This document shows, in pieces, positions 34,738-44,700 of a DNA stretch of 64,000 bases. A program made the position numbers and the translations under genes. The DNA is from Apopatocola sp963618015 (GTDB lineage Bacteria > Bacillota > Clostridia > Oscillospirales > Oscillospiraceae). Numbering within the stretch: the first letter of the stretch is position 1; each line of letters begins with the position of its first letter. The notes under the pieces were generated by a model, which was given only the letters and a program-made list of their open reading frames with translations, was not told where the DNA came from and searched no databases. The stretch spans positions 42,339 through 106,338 of the forward strand of contig CAVEQS010000003.1 of assembly GCA_963618015.1 (NCBI GenBank), given 5' to 3'.

Positions 34738-36222
34738 TCATTTCACCAGCCAGTTTTTCACAGATTCGCGCATTTCGTCTTTTCCCACCACGGTTTTGAA
34801 CCGCTCCTCTCTCGCGCGCAGCGCGTCGAGCGGCGCAGGGATGGGCGTTTTGGCAAAGGCAGAGAGCGCATCGAGCGCGGCGAAGCCGTTTTCCGGCACC
34901 GCCTCGCCGAGCGAAGAGAGCATCGCCGCGGCGAACTTGAAGGGCGACGCCGTAGAGAGTGCGACCGTCGGGCGCACCTGCCCGCTCTCGCGCCGGTACT
35001 GCTCCGCAGCGGACAGCCCGGCGGCGGTGTGCGGGTCGGCAAGATAGCCCTTTTCCTCCCACGTGCTGCGGATGACGCGCGCCGTCTCCTCCTCGGCGGC
35101 ACGATAGGCAGCGAAGCCCTCGTCCGCGAGAAGGGCACGCAGCTTCTCATCAACGGCATACTTTCCCTCGCCGCGAAGAGCGCTCATCCACTTGCCCACC
35201 TGCTCACCGTCGCGCGTGGCAAGATAGAGAAGCCGTTCGAGGTTCGACGAGACGAGAATGTCCATGGAAGGCGACATGGTGCGCAGGAACGGGCGGTTTT
35301 TATCGTATACGCCGGTGCGCAGGAAGTCCGTCAGCACATCGTTGCTGTTCGAAGCGCACAGAAGCTTCCCGACCGGGAGCCCGGCGCGCTTGGCAAAGTA
35401 CCCGGCGAGGATGTCGCCGAAGTTGCCGGTCGGCACGGAAAAGTCCACGCGCTCGCCCGGGGCGATGCTGCCGGAACGAAGAAGCTGGGCGTAAGCAGCG
35501 AAGTAATACGCAATCTGCGGTGCGAGGCGTCCCCAGTTGATGGAGTTCGCGCTCGAGAGCACAACGCCCGCGCGGTCGAGCTCGGAAGTGAGCGCGGCGT
35601 CGGCAAAAATATCCTTCACGCCGGTCTGTGCGTCGTCAAAATTGCCGCGCACGGCGAGCACGAGGACGTTTTCGCCGCCCTGCGTTGCCATCTGGGCGCG
35701 CTGGATGTCCGAAACGCCGCCGTCGGGATAAAATACGGCGATCTTCGTCCCCGGCACATCCGCGAAGCCCTCGAGCGCGGCCTTACCGGTGTCGCCGCTC
35801 GTGGCGACGAGGATGGCGACCGTGTGGTCGTCCGCACACTTTTTCACGCTGGCCGCCAAAAGATACGGCAGGATTTGCAGCGCCACGTCCTTAAAGGCGC
35901 ACGTGGGCCCATGGAACAGCTCCATTGTCCAGAGCTTATCGCCGAGCGCGTGCAGCGGCACGACAGCGGGATCGTCAAAGCCCGCATAGGCCTTCTTCGT
36001 ATATTCCAGCAGTTCCTCACGCGAAAAGCCGGGCAGGAACCGTTCGAGCACCGCGGCGGAGAGCTCCGCATACGGCAGCGCAAGAAGCTCTTCCAGCTCC
36101 TCCGGCGAAAAGGCCGGGAGAGTATCCGGCACGTACAGCCCGCCGTCCGGCGCAAGTCCCCGCCGGATGGCCTCCGCCGCCGAGACCGACGGCGATTTTC
36201 CTCTCGTACTGATAAATTTCAC
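34738..36222 (-). CDS. thrC: Threonine synthase
   Basis: The 494-residue PLP enzyme converts O-phosphohomoserine to threonine. The N-terminal domain has LAPDGGLYVPDTLP. The PLP lysine lies in GPTCAFKDVALQ, SGDTGKAALEG binds phosphate, and VDFSVPTGNFGDILAGY is the conserved loop. It is of the long (yeast/E. coli-like) type. I prefer the GTG at 36222, seven bases after GGGGGA, over TTG at 36228, which is too close. It forms a coupled two-gene operon with the proposed homoserine kinase. Confidence 0.94.
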   Translation of the reverse strand: MKFISTRGKSPSVSAAEAIRRGLAPDGGLYVPDTLPAFSPEELEELLALPYAELSAAVLERFLPGFSREELLEYTKKAYAGFDDPAVVPLHALGDKLWTMELFHGPTCAFKDVALQILPYLLAASVKKCADDHTVAILVATSGDTGKAALEGFADVPGTKIAVFYPDGGVSDIQRAQMATQGGENVLVLAVRGNFDDAQTGVKDIFADAALTSELDRAGVVLSSANSINWGRLAPQIAYYFAAYAQLLRSGSIAPGERVDFSVPTGNFGDILAGYFAKRAGLPVGKLLCASNSNDVLTDFLRTGVYDKNRPFLRTMSPSMDILVSSNLERLLYLATRDGEQVGKWMSALRGEGKYAVDEKLRALLADEGFAAYRAAEEETARVIRSTWEEKGYLADPHTAAGLSAAEQYRRESGQVRPTVALSTASPFKFAAAMLSSLGEAVPENGFAALDALSAFAKTPIPAPLDALRAREERFKTVVGKDEMRESVKNWLVK

Positions 36223-36265
36223 AGGCAAGTCCCCCTGTTGCGTACATTTGTTCTTCTGTCGTTAT

Positions 36266-36294
36266 ACTATACGCCATATTGCCGCGAAAAGCAA
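36266..36294 (-). promoter_or_regulatory. Promoter of thrC
   Basis: On the minus strand TTGCTT (36289-36294), 17 bp, TATAGT (36266-36271). No threonine attenuator or T-box is visible in the short leader. Confidence 0.7.
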
Positions 36295-36390
36295 CCGCAA
36301 AAACCGAAAAGAAATTTGCAATTTCTGTGGAACATTTCGGCAGTTGTGTGATATACTGTTTGTTATTCCGCTCTCAGGAGGTTTGTCTCT

Positions 36391-37239
36391 TTGCTTTTGG
36401 AAGTATTGCGCGAGACCGTGATCGACAGCTTGAAGCTGCTGCCGTTTCTTTTTGCGGCGTATCTCGCGATCGAATTTATTGAGGACCGCGCCGAGGAAAA
36501 GACCGTGGCGCTCGTCCACCGAGCGGGGCGCTGGGGGCCGGTGCTCGGCGCTGCGCTCGGCGTGATCCCGCAATGCGGCTTTTCCGCTGCGACCGCCAAC
36601 CTGTATGCCGGCGGCATCATCACACGCGGAACGCTGCTCGCGGTGTTTCTCTCCACCTCGGACGAGATGCTGCCGATTCTTCTTTCGAGCAGCGCCCCCG
36701 TCTCGCTCATTTTAAAGCTCCTCGGCTACAAGGCGCTCGCCGGTATCATTCTCGGCGTGACGGTGGACACCGTGGCGTCAAAGCTCGGCTACGAGCGACG
36801 AAAGTCCATCCATGAAATGTGCGAGCAAGAGCATTGCCATTGCGAGGACGGCATTTTCAAATCCGCACTGCGCCATACGCTCAAAATTTTCGCGTTTCTC
36901 TTTGTTGTGACGTTTGCTTTGAACCTCCTGGTGGAGGCCGTCGGACCGGAGACGCTCGGCGCGTTTGTGCTCAACCGCCCCGTGGTCGGGGAGCTGCTCG
37001 GCGGCATCATCGGATTCATTCCGAACTGTGCGGCCAGCGTTGTGCTCACGACGCTCTATCTCGAAGGCGCGATGTCCGGCGGCGCGATGCTCTCGGGTCT
37101 TCTCGTCGGCTCGGGCGTGGGACTTCTCGTGCTGCTGCGCATGAACCGCGACTGGCGGGATAATCTTGTAACCGCCGGGCTTCTCTACGCCGGGGGCGTC
37201 ATCTTCGGCCTGCTCGCGGACGTGCTGCACGTTGTCTGA
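36391..37239 (+). CDS. Putative manganese/arsenic-type efflux permease (ArsP_2-like)
   Basis: The 282-residue membrane protein has two related halves of about four helices. Each half carries a similar motif: PQCGFSAATANLYAGGIITRGTL in the first and PNCAASVVLTTLYLEGAMSGGAM in the second. This internally duplicated pattern is that of the family annotated as putative manganese transporter (ArsP_2). The central cytoplasmic loop EMCEQEHCHCEDG is rich in Cys, His and Glu, suggesting metal sensing or binding. The start is TTG at 36391 after AGGAGG. It is monocistronic and divergent from thrC. Confidence 0.75.
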   Translation: MLLEVLRETVIDSLKLLPFLFAAYLAIEFIEDRAEEKTVALVHRAGRWGPVLGAALGVIPQCGFSAATANLYAGGIITRGTLLAVFLSTSDEMLPILLSSSAPVSLILKLLGYKALAGIILGVTVDTVASKLGYERRKSIHEMCEQEHCHCEDGIFKSALRHTLKIFAFLFVVTFALNLLVEAVGPETLGAFVLNRPVVGELLGGIIGFIPNCAASVVLTTLYLEGAMSGGAMLSGLLVGSGVGLLVLLRMNRDWRDNLVTAGLLYAGGVIFGLLADVLHVV

Positions 37240-37257
37240 TTTTTCCCTATACGGCAA

Positions 37258-37288
37258 AGCGCCGGAAGGACAAGATCCTTCCGGCGCT
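37258..37288. terminator. Bidirectional terminator, efflux gene / gtrA
   Basis: A 13-bp stem (AGCGCCGGAAGGA) with loop CAAGA is followed by GACTTTTTT. The stem core GCGCCGGAAG is the same as in the two 31-bp palindromes at 40560 and 42443. Confidence 0.9.
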
Positions 37289-37301
37289 GACTTTTTTCTT
37301 C

Positions 37302-37796
37302 TTATTTTTTTACCGCGGTATTGATCGAATCGCGGAACACGACAAAGCGGTTAAAGAGAAATTCCGTGACGGCGTTTATGAGCATCGTCGGCACAAGGAT
37401 CGCAAATTCGTTCCAGCCGTGCTGCGCAAGTGCCTCGCCCCACCAGATGGAGAGCGGCGTGAACACGAGATAGTACCCAAGCACCTTTGCCATGGCGATG
37501 GGGACGTTGTTCGCACTGCGGAACGTATACTTCCGGTTTGCCGTAAAGTTAAAAATCACCGAGAGCGCCAGCGCCACGAAGTACGAGGGCCCGTACTTGA
37601 GCTCCGTGACCGCCGCGCCGGGGAACAGCTGCAAAAAGACCGGCAGGCGGTCAAAATGCGCCACGGTGTTGAGCAGCGTGAAGCTCACGAACTGGATGAT
37701 GCCCGCCCCCGCGGTGCACATCAGGTACTTGAGCGCCATGAGCAGGTTGTCGCGCTTGGAGAGCGTCGGTTTTTCGTTTTTCGGCGTTTCCGGCAA
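37302..37796 (-). CDS. GtrA-family membrane protein
   Basis: The 164-residue protein has four membrane helices. ALKYLMCTAGAGIIQFVSFTLL at the start and FNFTANRKYTFR and FLFNRFVVF later are typical GtrA signatures. GtrA proteins are thought to flip or hold polyprenyl-phosphate sugars for glycan decoration, and could cooperate with the DPM-type GT2 enzymes at 23395 and 26181 although those are 10 kb away. The start is TTG at 37796, seven bases after GGGAGGC; there is no ATG before residue 20. Confidence 0.88.
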   Translation of the reverse strand: MPETPKNEKPTLSKRDNLLMALKYLMCTAGAGIIQFVSFTLLNTVAHFDRLPVFLQLFPGAAVTELKYGPSYFVALALSVIFNFTANRKYTFRSANNVPIAMAKVLGYYLVFTPLSIWWGEALAQHGWNEFAILVPTMLINAVTEFLFNRFVVFRDSINTAVKK

Positions 37797-37889
37797 GGAT
37801 ACCGCCTCCCTTCTTTCTCCATGTTTATACCAGAGATTCGTGCGGCACGCAAGAGGAAATTCCCCCGCAGCGCTATGCCACCGGTACGT

Positions 37890-38951
37890 TCACTCGATCG
37901 TTCCGCCGCCGAGGACGGTGTCGCCGTCGTAAAACACCGCCGCCTGTCCCGGCGTTACGGCGCGCTGCGGTGCATCAAACACGATGCGGGCGCGTCCGTT
38001 CTCCTCCAGGTACACCGTTGCAGCCTGCTCCGGTGCGCGGTAGCGGATCTTTACCGCGCAGCGCACCGGCTCCTCCGGCGTCTCGCCGGAGATCCAGTTC
38101 ACATCCGATACCGCCGCCTCGCCCCGATACAGGTCACTCTCCTCGCCGAGGACGACCTCGTTTCGCTCCGGGTCGATCCGGCAGACGTACAGCCGCTCGC
38201 CGTGGGGGATGCCAAGCCCCCGGCGCTGGCCGACGGTATAATGGATGATTCCCTTATGCTCGCCGAGAACGCGCCCGTCCGTCGAGACAAACGCGCCGGG
38301 AACGCTCTTCTCTCCCGTCAGGCGCTCGATAGCGGCGGCATAGTCGCCGTCCGGGGCAAAGCAGATGTCCTGGCTGTCCTTTTTGCGCGCGTTCACAAAG
38401 CCCTCCGCCTCGGCAATGGCGCGCGTCTCGCTTTTGCGCATGGCGCCCAACGGGAAAAGCGTGTGAGCAAGCTCACGCTGCGTCATGGCATAGAGCACGT
38501 AGCTCTGATCCTTTGTCTCGTCGAGCGCCTTTCGGAGAATGTACCGCTCCCCCGCCCTATCGATCCGCGCGTAATGGCCGGTGACGATCTTCTCGCAGCC
38601 GAGCTCTTCGGCGCGACGGAAGAGCGCGTCAAACTTCATGCGCCGGTTGCACTCGATGCAGGGGTTCGGCGTGCGGGCACGGCGGTAAGACTCGCAGAAC
38701 GGCAGCATGACCTGCTCGCGAAAGCCCTCGGAGAAGTTAAAAACACAGTAGCGCATTCCGAGCCGGTACGCAACGGCGCGGGCGTCCTCCACATCGTCGA
38801 GCGAGCAGCAGGTATGCCTTTCGGATATCCCGGCGTCGGTGTTCGTATAGAGCTTCATTGTGCAGCCGATGCACTCGTACCCCGCGCGCTGCGCAAGATA
38901 CGCCGCGACGGACGAATCAACGCCGCCGCTCATGGCAATGAGCGCCTTCAT
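37890..38951 (-). CDS. mnmA: tRNA-specific 2-thiouridylase MnmA
   Basis: The 353-residue enzyme thiolates U34 of Lys, Glu and Gln tRNAs. It has the PP-loop SGGVDSSVAAYL, the first catalytic Cys in NPCIECNRRMKFD and the second in SQDICFAPDGDY. The C-terminal OB/barrel domains end normally. The ATG at 38951 overlaps the xdhC stop (ATGA) and GGAG lies in the end of that gene. The coupling to an XdhC-like protein is unusual: both partners deal with sulfur delivered by cysteine desulfurases. Confidence 0.95.
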   Translation of the reverse strand: MKALIAMSGGVDSSVAAYLAQRAGYECIGCTMKLYTNTDAGISERHTCCSLDDVEDARAVAYRLGMRYCVFNFSEGFREQVMLPFCESYRRARTPNPCIECNRRMKFDALFRRAEELGCEKIVTGHYARIDRAGERYILRKALDETKDQSYVLYAMTQRELAHTLFPLGAMRKSETRAIAEAEGFVNARKKDSQDICFAPDGDYAAAIERLTGEKSVPGAFVSTDGRVLGEHKGIIHYTVGQRRGLGIPHGERLYVCRIDPERNEVVLGEESDLYRGEAAVSDVNWISGETPEEPVRCAVKIRYRAPEQAATVYLEENGRARIVFDAPQRAVTPGQAAVFYDGDTVLGGGTIE

Positions 38952-39877
38952 GCGCTGCACTCCGAGGCGTCCTCGATGAGGACGCGCATCGTTCCGCCGC
39001 AGACCATGCCTTCATCCGCCGCCACGTCGTTCGTCATATCGATCTCAATGACGCAGCTTTCGCCCGAGCCGATGATTTTCCGCGCGCGCTGCATCGCCGC
39101 AGCCTCGCTGCATCCGCCGCCAATGGTGCCATAGCCCGTGCCGAGCTTGTTGACCGCCATGAGCGAGCCGGACTTGACCGGCGTGGAGCCCGTGGACGTG
39201 AGCACGAGCAGCAGCGCTTTCGGCTCCTCGCTTTCCGCGAGATACCGGATGGCGGAAAGGTCGGAGTTCGTCTGCTCAAGCAGCGTGCCGGGATACTCTG
39301 TCTCCGGCAGGGCGCGGCGGTGCTCCACGAGCTGCGCGCAGATGGAAACGGCGATTTCCGCGGGCGTCACCGCGCCGATGGAAAGGCCGATGGGCGCGTG
39401 GATGGCGGCAAGCTTTTCCGCATCGTACCCCTCGTCCTTCAGAAGCTTCATCAGCCCCGCCACGCGGCGGCGCGAGCCGATCATACCGAGATATGACGGC
39501 ATTGTGCCGGAAAGGATCTGCCGCAGGCAGTCGGCGTCCCAGCGATGGCCGCGCGTGATAACGCAGACATAGTCCGTTTCGCGGAGGCAAAGCGACTCGA
39601 TCGCCGCGGCGAAGGCATCGCACACGGTATGCGCCGCCTCCGGGAAGCGCGACGCGGCGGCGAAATCCGGCCGGTCGTCCACAACGGTCACATCAAAATC
39701 CAGCATCGCCGCCATGCGGCAGAGCGGCTGCGCGATATGCCCGCCGCCGAGCAGGATGAGCCGCTCGCGCGGCCGGAACAGCCTTGTATACTCTACGCTG
39801 TCCACCGTCCGGTGCAGCACGGCGCTGCGCCCGGCTTCGAGACTTTTGAGAATCGGTTGAAATTCTTCCCGGATCAT
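38948..39877 (-). CDS. XdhC/CoxI-family protein with swapped domain order
   Basis: The product is 309 residues. The Rossmann XdhC_C domain comes first (LILLGGGHIAQPL near residue 40, then VVDDRPDFAAASRFPEA and SYLGMIGSRRRV), and the CoxI domain last (VLTSTGSTPVKSGSLMAV, GTIGGGCSEA, MVCGGTMRVL). In XdhC itself the CoxI part is N-terminal. Family members sulfurate the molybdenum cofactor and insert it into xanthine-dehydrogenase-type enzymes; none of these is in the window. AAGAAGGTG precedes the ATG. Its promoter is at 39904-39932. Confidence 0.88.
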   Translation of the reverse strand: MIREEFQPILKSLEAGRSAVLHRTVDSVEYTRLFRPRERLILLGGGHIAQPLCRMAAMLDFDVTVVDDRPDFAAASRFPEAAHTVCDAFAAAIESLCLRETDYVCVITRGHRWDADCLRQILSGTMPSYLGMIGSRRRVAGLMKLLKDEGYDAEKLAAIHAPIGLSIGAVTPAEIAVSICAQLVEHRRALPETEYPGTLLEQTNSDLSAIRYLAESEEPKALLLVLTSTGSTPVKSGSLMAVNKLGTGYGTIGGGCSEAAAMQRARKIIGSGESCVIEIDMTNDVAADEGMVCGGTMRVLIEDASECSA

Positions 39878-39903
39878 AATTCACACCTTCTTTTGTTTTA
39901 CCT

Positions 39904-39932
39904 ACTATATCACTATGTTTTATCTTTTTCAA
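39904..39932 (-). promoter_or_regulatory. Promoter of the xdhC-mnmA operon
   Basis: On the minus strand TTGAAA (39927-39932), 17 bp, TATAGT (39904-39909). It lies back to back with the ECF-type promoter at 39941. Confidence 0.75.
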
Positions 39933-39940
39933 GAAAAATT

Positions 39941-39976
39941 GGAACATTCCGAACGCATTTGCGTCCTATAGTCAGA
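39941..39976 (+). promoter_or_regulatory. ECF-type promoter of the lipoprotein gene
   Basis: GGAAC (39941-39945), 16 bp, CGTC (39962-39965) within GCGTCCTATAGTCAGA (39961-39976). Fifteen of sixteen bases of this 3' element match the promoter at 29317. The leader is of similar length in both (about 55-60 nt). Confidence 0.6.
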
Positions 39977-40029
39977 CACCGATGCGCACGGTGCTCAAAA
40001 ACAAAAACAAAAGGAGTTTATCCGATACC

Positions 40030-40533
40030 ATGAAAAAGATGCTTTCTCTCGTACTTGCTCTTGCTCTCGTGCTCGCGCTCGCCGCGTGCGGCGCGGTGGC
40101 GACTCTCCCGACCGATGAAGACAATATAAACCAGATCCCGAACCCGTGGACGGACGCCGCCACGATGGAAGAAGCCGAAACGGCCATCGGCTACGGCATG
40201 ACCGCGCCGGAGACTCTCGCCGGGCTTTCGCAGAGCGCCATCCGTGTTTTGAACGACAGCGACAAAATTCTGGAAGTCTGCTACGGCGGCGGTGAAAATG
40301 ACGACCGCGCCAGCCTCCGCAAGGGTACCGGCTCGGAGGATATCAGCGGCGATTACACCGACTATGCCAAAACCGAGACCGTGATGGTCGGCGATCTCAC
40401 TGTGACGGAAAAGGGCGACGGGGAGAATGTGTTCTCCGCCGTCTGGACGAAGGGCGATTATTCCTACGCCTTCTTCTCCACCGTCGGTGTGAGCGCCGAC
40501 ACGCTCGCCGAGCTGATCGCCGGGATCGAATAA
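40030..40533 (+). CDS. Lipoprotein of unknown function (DUF4367-like)
   Basis: The 167-residue lipoprotein has a signal peptide MKKMLSLVLALALVLALAAC with lipobox LAAC (Cys20). The mature part contains MEEAETAIGYGMTAPETL and YSYAFFSTVGVSADTLAELI, which resembles the DUF4367 pattern often found in anti-sigma or stress-related extracytoplasmic proteins; I am not certain of the family. AAAGGAG precedes the ATG at 40030. It is transcribed from the ECF-type promoter and ended by the palindrome at 40560. Confidence 0.75.
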   Translation: MKKMLSLVLALALVLALAACGAVATLPTDEDNINQIPNPWTDAATMEEAETAIGYGMTAPETLAGLSQSAIRVLNDSDKILEVCYGGGENDDRASLRKGTGSEDISGDYTDYAKTETVMVGDLTVTEKGDGENVFSAVWTKGDYSYAFFSTVGVSADTLAELIAGIE

Positions 40534-40559
40534 CCGCATAACAGCATTAGTGAATCGCA

Positions 40560-40590
40560 CAGCGCCGGAAGTGACATCCTTCCGGCGCTG
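40560..40590. repeat. 31-bp palindromic repeat, copy 1 (also terminator)
   Basis: Arms CAGCGCCGGAAG/CTTCCGGCGCTG with a 7-nt loop TGACATC. All 31 bases are identical to 42443-42473. It follows the lipoprotein gene and marks the left edge of the lipoprotein/sigma/anti-sigma cassette. No T-run follows. Confidence 0.85.
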
Positions 40591-40642
40591 TGCAGCGTGT
40601 GTCAAAAAAGCATTTCATTCCGAAAAATTTGGGAGTACGTGC

Positions 40643-40655
40643 AACCAATCTGGTT
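40643..40655. promoter_or_regulatory. Inverted repeat upstream of the sigma cassette
   Basis: AACCA-ATC-TGGTT forms a small perfect inverted repeat in the only stretch available for the cassette promoter. The preceding TGCAACC resembles an ECF -35 but no CGTC follows at the right distance, so I do not call a promoter. It is similar in look to the operators at 56839. Confidence 0.35.
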
Positions 40656-40717
40656 ACTTTCTTACATGATAAGTGAAAGGCAAATCGCCCGAATACTTTT
40701 TATGGAGGAAACAAACT

Positions 40718-41113
40718 ATGAAAAAGAATTTCTTAGCCCTTGGCCTCGCTTCCGTGCTGACTCTTTCCCTGATGACCGGCTGCTCCGGAAGTCAGCAGAA
40801 TGATGATTCCGGTTCTGAAAGCAATTCTTCCGGTATGACAATCACCGCTCCCGCCGGCGATTATACCGGCGGTCCCACTTGGGGAAAGCCCGTATCCAAA
40901 ATGGTGATAAACTTTGAAGGGCGTGTCGCTTTTGTTGAAGACGACAGGGTCACGCTGGAGGACGGCACGGTCGTTCTCACCGATGGTGCAGAGATCTCTG
41001 CGCCTGACGGAAGTGTTGCAGAGATTGCCGCCGGTGATTATATTCAGGGTTATGCGGAAGACCCTGATGCAGCTGAGCTGAACGCATCTTCCATTCTCAT
41101 TACCATACTTTAA
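40718..41113 (+). CDS. Small lipoprotein upstream of the ECF sigma factor
   Basis: The 131-residue lipoprotein has lipobox LMTGC (Cys22) followed by a Ser/Asn-rich linker. The C-terminal domain (MVINFEGRVAFVEDDRVTLEDGTVV) reads as a small beta-barrel of OB type. Function unknown; it is plausibly a sensor or target of the sigma/anti-sigma pair 64 bp downstream. GGAGG precedes the ATG at 40718. Base composition is lower in GC than in the flanks. Confidence 0.75.
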   Translation: MKKNFLALGLASVLTLSLMTGCSGSQQNDDSGSESNSSGMTITAPAGDYTGGPTWGKPVSKMVINFEGRVAFVEDDRVTLEDGTVVLTDGAEISAPDGSVAEIAAGDYIQGYAEDPDAAELNASSILITIL

Positions 41114-41177
41114 CAGCAAACCGTTCCGCTCCATCAAGACCAGATGGCGCGGAACGTACCACGAGGAGACTTCCCCC

Positions 41178-41735
41178 ATGACAGATCTGGAGATCGTTGC
41201 GTTATACTGGAACCGCTCCGAGGAGGCGATCGTCTGTACGATGCAAAAGTACGGGCGCTATTTGCTGCGCCTTGCGCTCAACATCCTACACATCCATGAG
41301 GAGGCCGAAGAGTGCGTCAATGAAACCTGTTTGTCTGCATGGAACCAACTGCCGCCAGATAAGCCGGAGAAACTGCTACCCTATTTGGGACGAATCTCCC
41401 GCTGTCTGGCGCTGAACCGTTATGACTACCTGACGGCGCAAAAGCGAAGCATGGACTTCACGGTGCAGCTTTCGGAACTCGAGGACATTTTATCTGCACC
41501 GGATACACCACAGCAGCAATATGAACGGACGGAACTGGCGGCTGCCATTTCATCTTTTCTGCGTCTGCAAAGCGATGAGGATCGGAATGTGTTTGTGCGC
41601 CGCTACTGGTATTCCGATTCCATCCGCGACATCGCAAAACAATATGGGCTACGGGAAAATACGGTCAAATCCCGTTTGCTGCGTACACGGCAGCGGTTAA
41701 AGACCTATCTCGAAAAGGATGGTTATGTCTTATGA
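41178..41735 (+). CDS. ECF-type RNA polymerase sigma factor
   Basis: The 185-residue sigma-70 family protein has regions 2 and 4 only. Region 2 includes HEEAEECVNETCLSAWNQLPPDKPEKLLPYLGRISRCLALNRYDYLTAQKR. Region 4 ends in a helix-turn-helix, DSIRDIAKQYGLRENTVKSRLLRTRQRLKTYL. It resembles the ECF group common in Clostridia that is controlled by a single-pass anti-sigma protein. It is coupled (ATGA) to the membrane protein gene behind it. It is a candidate user of the GGAA(A)C...CGTC promoters at 29295 and 39941. Confidence 0.92.
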   Translation: MTDLEIVALYWNRSEEAIVCTMQKYGRYLLRLALNILHIHEEAEECVNETCLSAWNQLPPDKPEKLLPYLGRISRCLALNRYDYLTAQKRSMDFTVQLSELEDILSAPDTPQQQYERTELAAAISSFLRLQSDEDRNVFVRRYWYSDSIRDIAKQYGLRENTVKSRLLRTRQRLKTYLEKDGYVL

Positions 41736-44700
41736 ACGCAAAGGAACTTTATCTAACCATTGGGCAGATAGATGACGATCTGATCCTTGATGCCTGTGCC
41801 AAGCGCGGCAAACAGCGAAAGACCGTCCTCCGTTTTGGGATGATTGCTGCCGCTGCCTGCCTCTGTCTGACGCTGTTCGGCGGATACCTGCACTTCTTCG
41901 GTACCGTTGCTGTGTGGAATGCAGGAACCACGGAATATGCTGCCAAGTTCACCATTCCAGAGGACAGCAATGTGCAAAGCCTGTCGATGGAGGCTCTGAC
42001 GGATTATTACCATATCACGCTGCCGGATACACTGGATGATCTGTCCAGAATATCGGCGGATACTCAGATTTACACAGACGCACAGGGTCGTGTGATCTAT
42101 GACCGCAATGTGTTCCGTTACGAGAGCGCAGACGGCAGCCGGGAATTGAATCTAACACTCTTAAGGGCATCCTCTGCGCCGGAAAACGACGAAAAAAAGG
42201 TATCACGCATCCGAGGTATTTCTGTGGTACTAACGGAAAATACGTCCATTCCGGGTCATTTGCTGCTAAGCGCGCAGTGGAAGCAGAACGGAACAACGCT
42301 CCGCCTTGCCTCTGAAGGACTTACCCAGGAAGAACTCGTCTCAATTTTGAAAGAATTAACAGGCACTCGCCGTATTGCTTCATAATTTCCCCTAAGAAAT
42401 ATCCATTTCCCCATGCCATAAAGTCCAATTTAACAGTCTGTACAGCGCCGGAAGTGACATCCTTCCGGCGCTGTTCTGTTGACACGGCATACCCGCGCGA
42501 ATTATAATTGGATACAGATATATAAATGTACAACCCGGGGGGATCGATTCGGTGAACATTTCTGCGTGGAAAGAGCGGCTTACCGCCGGAGCGTGCGACG
42601 CACAGCTCGCAGCGCTCTACGGTGCGGCGGACGCGGCGCAAGCGCGCTATGCGCGGCTTTGCGAGGAATATCTCCAAACGTTCGGCGACGCGCCGGACGC
42701 GCTTTTGCTCAGCGCGCCGGGGCGCACGGAGCTTGCCGGAAACCACACCGATCACCAGCTCGGCATCGTGCTTTGCGCCGCGGTCACGCGGGACATTGCC
42801 GCCGCTGCCGCGCCCACGGAGGATAATGCCGTGGAGATCGTCTCCGCGGGGTTTGGAAGCGTGCGCGTATCGCTCGGCGAGAGAGCGCCGCGCGAGGAGG
42901 AAGCCGGCACGACCGCCGCGCTCATCCGCGGCGTTGCCGCGGGGTTTGCCGCAAAAGGGCTTCGCGTCGGAGGATGGCGCGCCTGCGTCCATTCGCTTGT
43001 GCCCGCCGGAGGCGGGCTCTCGTCCTCGGCGGCGTTTGAAATTCTCACCGGCGCGATCTTTTCCGCGCTCTATAACGGTGGGCATGTAGACGCGCTCACG
43101 CTCGCACGCATCGGCCAGAGTGCCGAGCGCGACTATTTCGGCAAGCCGAGCGGCCTGATGGATCAGGCCGCGAGCGCGTTCGGCGGCATCACGAAGATCG
43201 ATTTTGCCAACAGTGAACGCCCGGATGTTTTGCGCATCACGTTTGATTTTCGCGCGCACGGGTACGTCCTCTGCGCTGTGAACACGCACTCGCGCCATGA
43301 CGATCTCACGCCGGACTATGCCGCCATCCCCCACGACATGACCGCCGTTGCCAGGGCGTTCGGGAAGGACGTTCTGCGGCAGGTTGATCCTGCGGCGTTC
43401 ACTGCACCTGGAGTGAAAGAGCGTCTCGCGCGGGACATATCCCCCGTTGCCGTGGATCGTGCCGCGCACTTTTTTGCCGAGGACGAGCGTGTGATCCGCA
43501 TGGCCGCAGCTCTGCAAGAGGGCAACATGCCGGAGTATATTCGGAATATGAACGCTTCGGGCGCCTCATCGCGCACGCTGCTGCGCAATGTTGTCCCGGC
43601 GCTGCACCCGGAGCGCACGGAAATGGCGACAGCGCTCGACCGTGCCGCCGCGCTGCTGGATGGCAAAGGCGCATGGCGTATCCATGGCGGCGGCTTTGCC
43701 GGGTGCATTCAATGCCTTGTACCGGCGGCAGACTACGAAGCCTTCCGCGCCGCGATGGACGGCGATTACGGCGAGGGCGCATGCTTTGAGCTGCGCACGA
43801 GAGACTGCGGCGCGCACGTTCTCTCCGAAGAGGAATAACCATGTATAACGATCTTTTCACCATCGGCGGTCTCACGGTGCACGGCTACGGGCTCTGCATC
43901 GGTCTCGGCATCGCCGCGGCGCTGCTGCTCATCTGGCGGCGCGCCGAGGAGCGGAAGCTGGATACGTCAGCTGTCAACACGCTCATTCTTCTCATTCTCG
44001 TCACCGGCTTTGCCGGGGCGAAGCTTTTCTTCCTTTTTGCGCATTGGAGCGAGTTTCGCGCCGATCCGCTCGGCGCGCTCGGCTCGGAGGGCTTTGTTGT
44101 CTACGGCGGCATCGTATGCGGCCTCGCCGCAGCGTATCTCTACTGCCGGAAGCGCTCTCTCCCCTTCCTTCGCTGGGTAGACTGCTTCATCCCCGCCGTG
44201 GCGCTTGCACAGGGCTTTGGGCGCATCGGGTGCTTTCTCGCCGGATGCTGCTTCGGCAAGCCGACGGAGAGCTTTCTCGGTGTTACATTTCCGGCGGGCA
44301 GCATGGCTCCGGCGGGCATCCCGCTCTGGCCGACGCAGCTTTTTTCCGCGGCGGGCGATTTTCTGCTTGCCGGGGCGCTGCTGCTTCTCGAAAAGAGGAG
44401 CCGCGGCGATGGGCTGCTCGCAGGGATGTATCTCCTTTTGTACAGCATCGGCCGGTTCCTGATTGAATTTCTGCGCGCCGATCCGCGCGGTGCGGTCGGG
44501 ACGCTTTCCACCTCGCAGTTCATCGCGCTTTTCACCGCCGCCGGAGCGGCGGCCATTCTCATCTTGCGAAAGAGAGGGACACAGCATGGATAACACCGCC
44601 AGCGCCGGTCGCAAAAGCACAAAGCTCGGCAGCCGAGTTTGGGCCTGCCTTCTGATCTTCGGCTTTGTCGGCCAGATCGCGTGGATGGTAGAGAACGTCT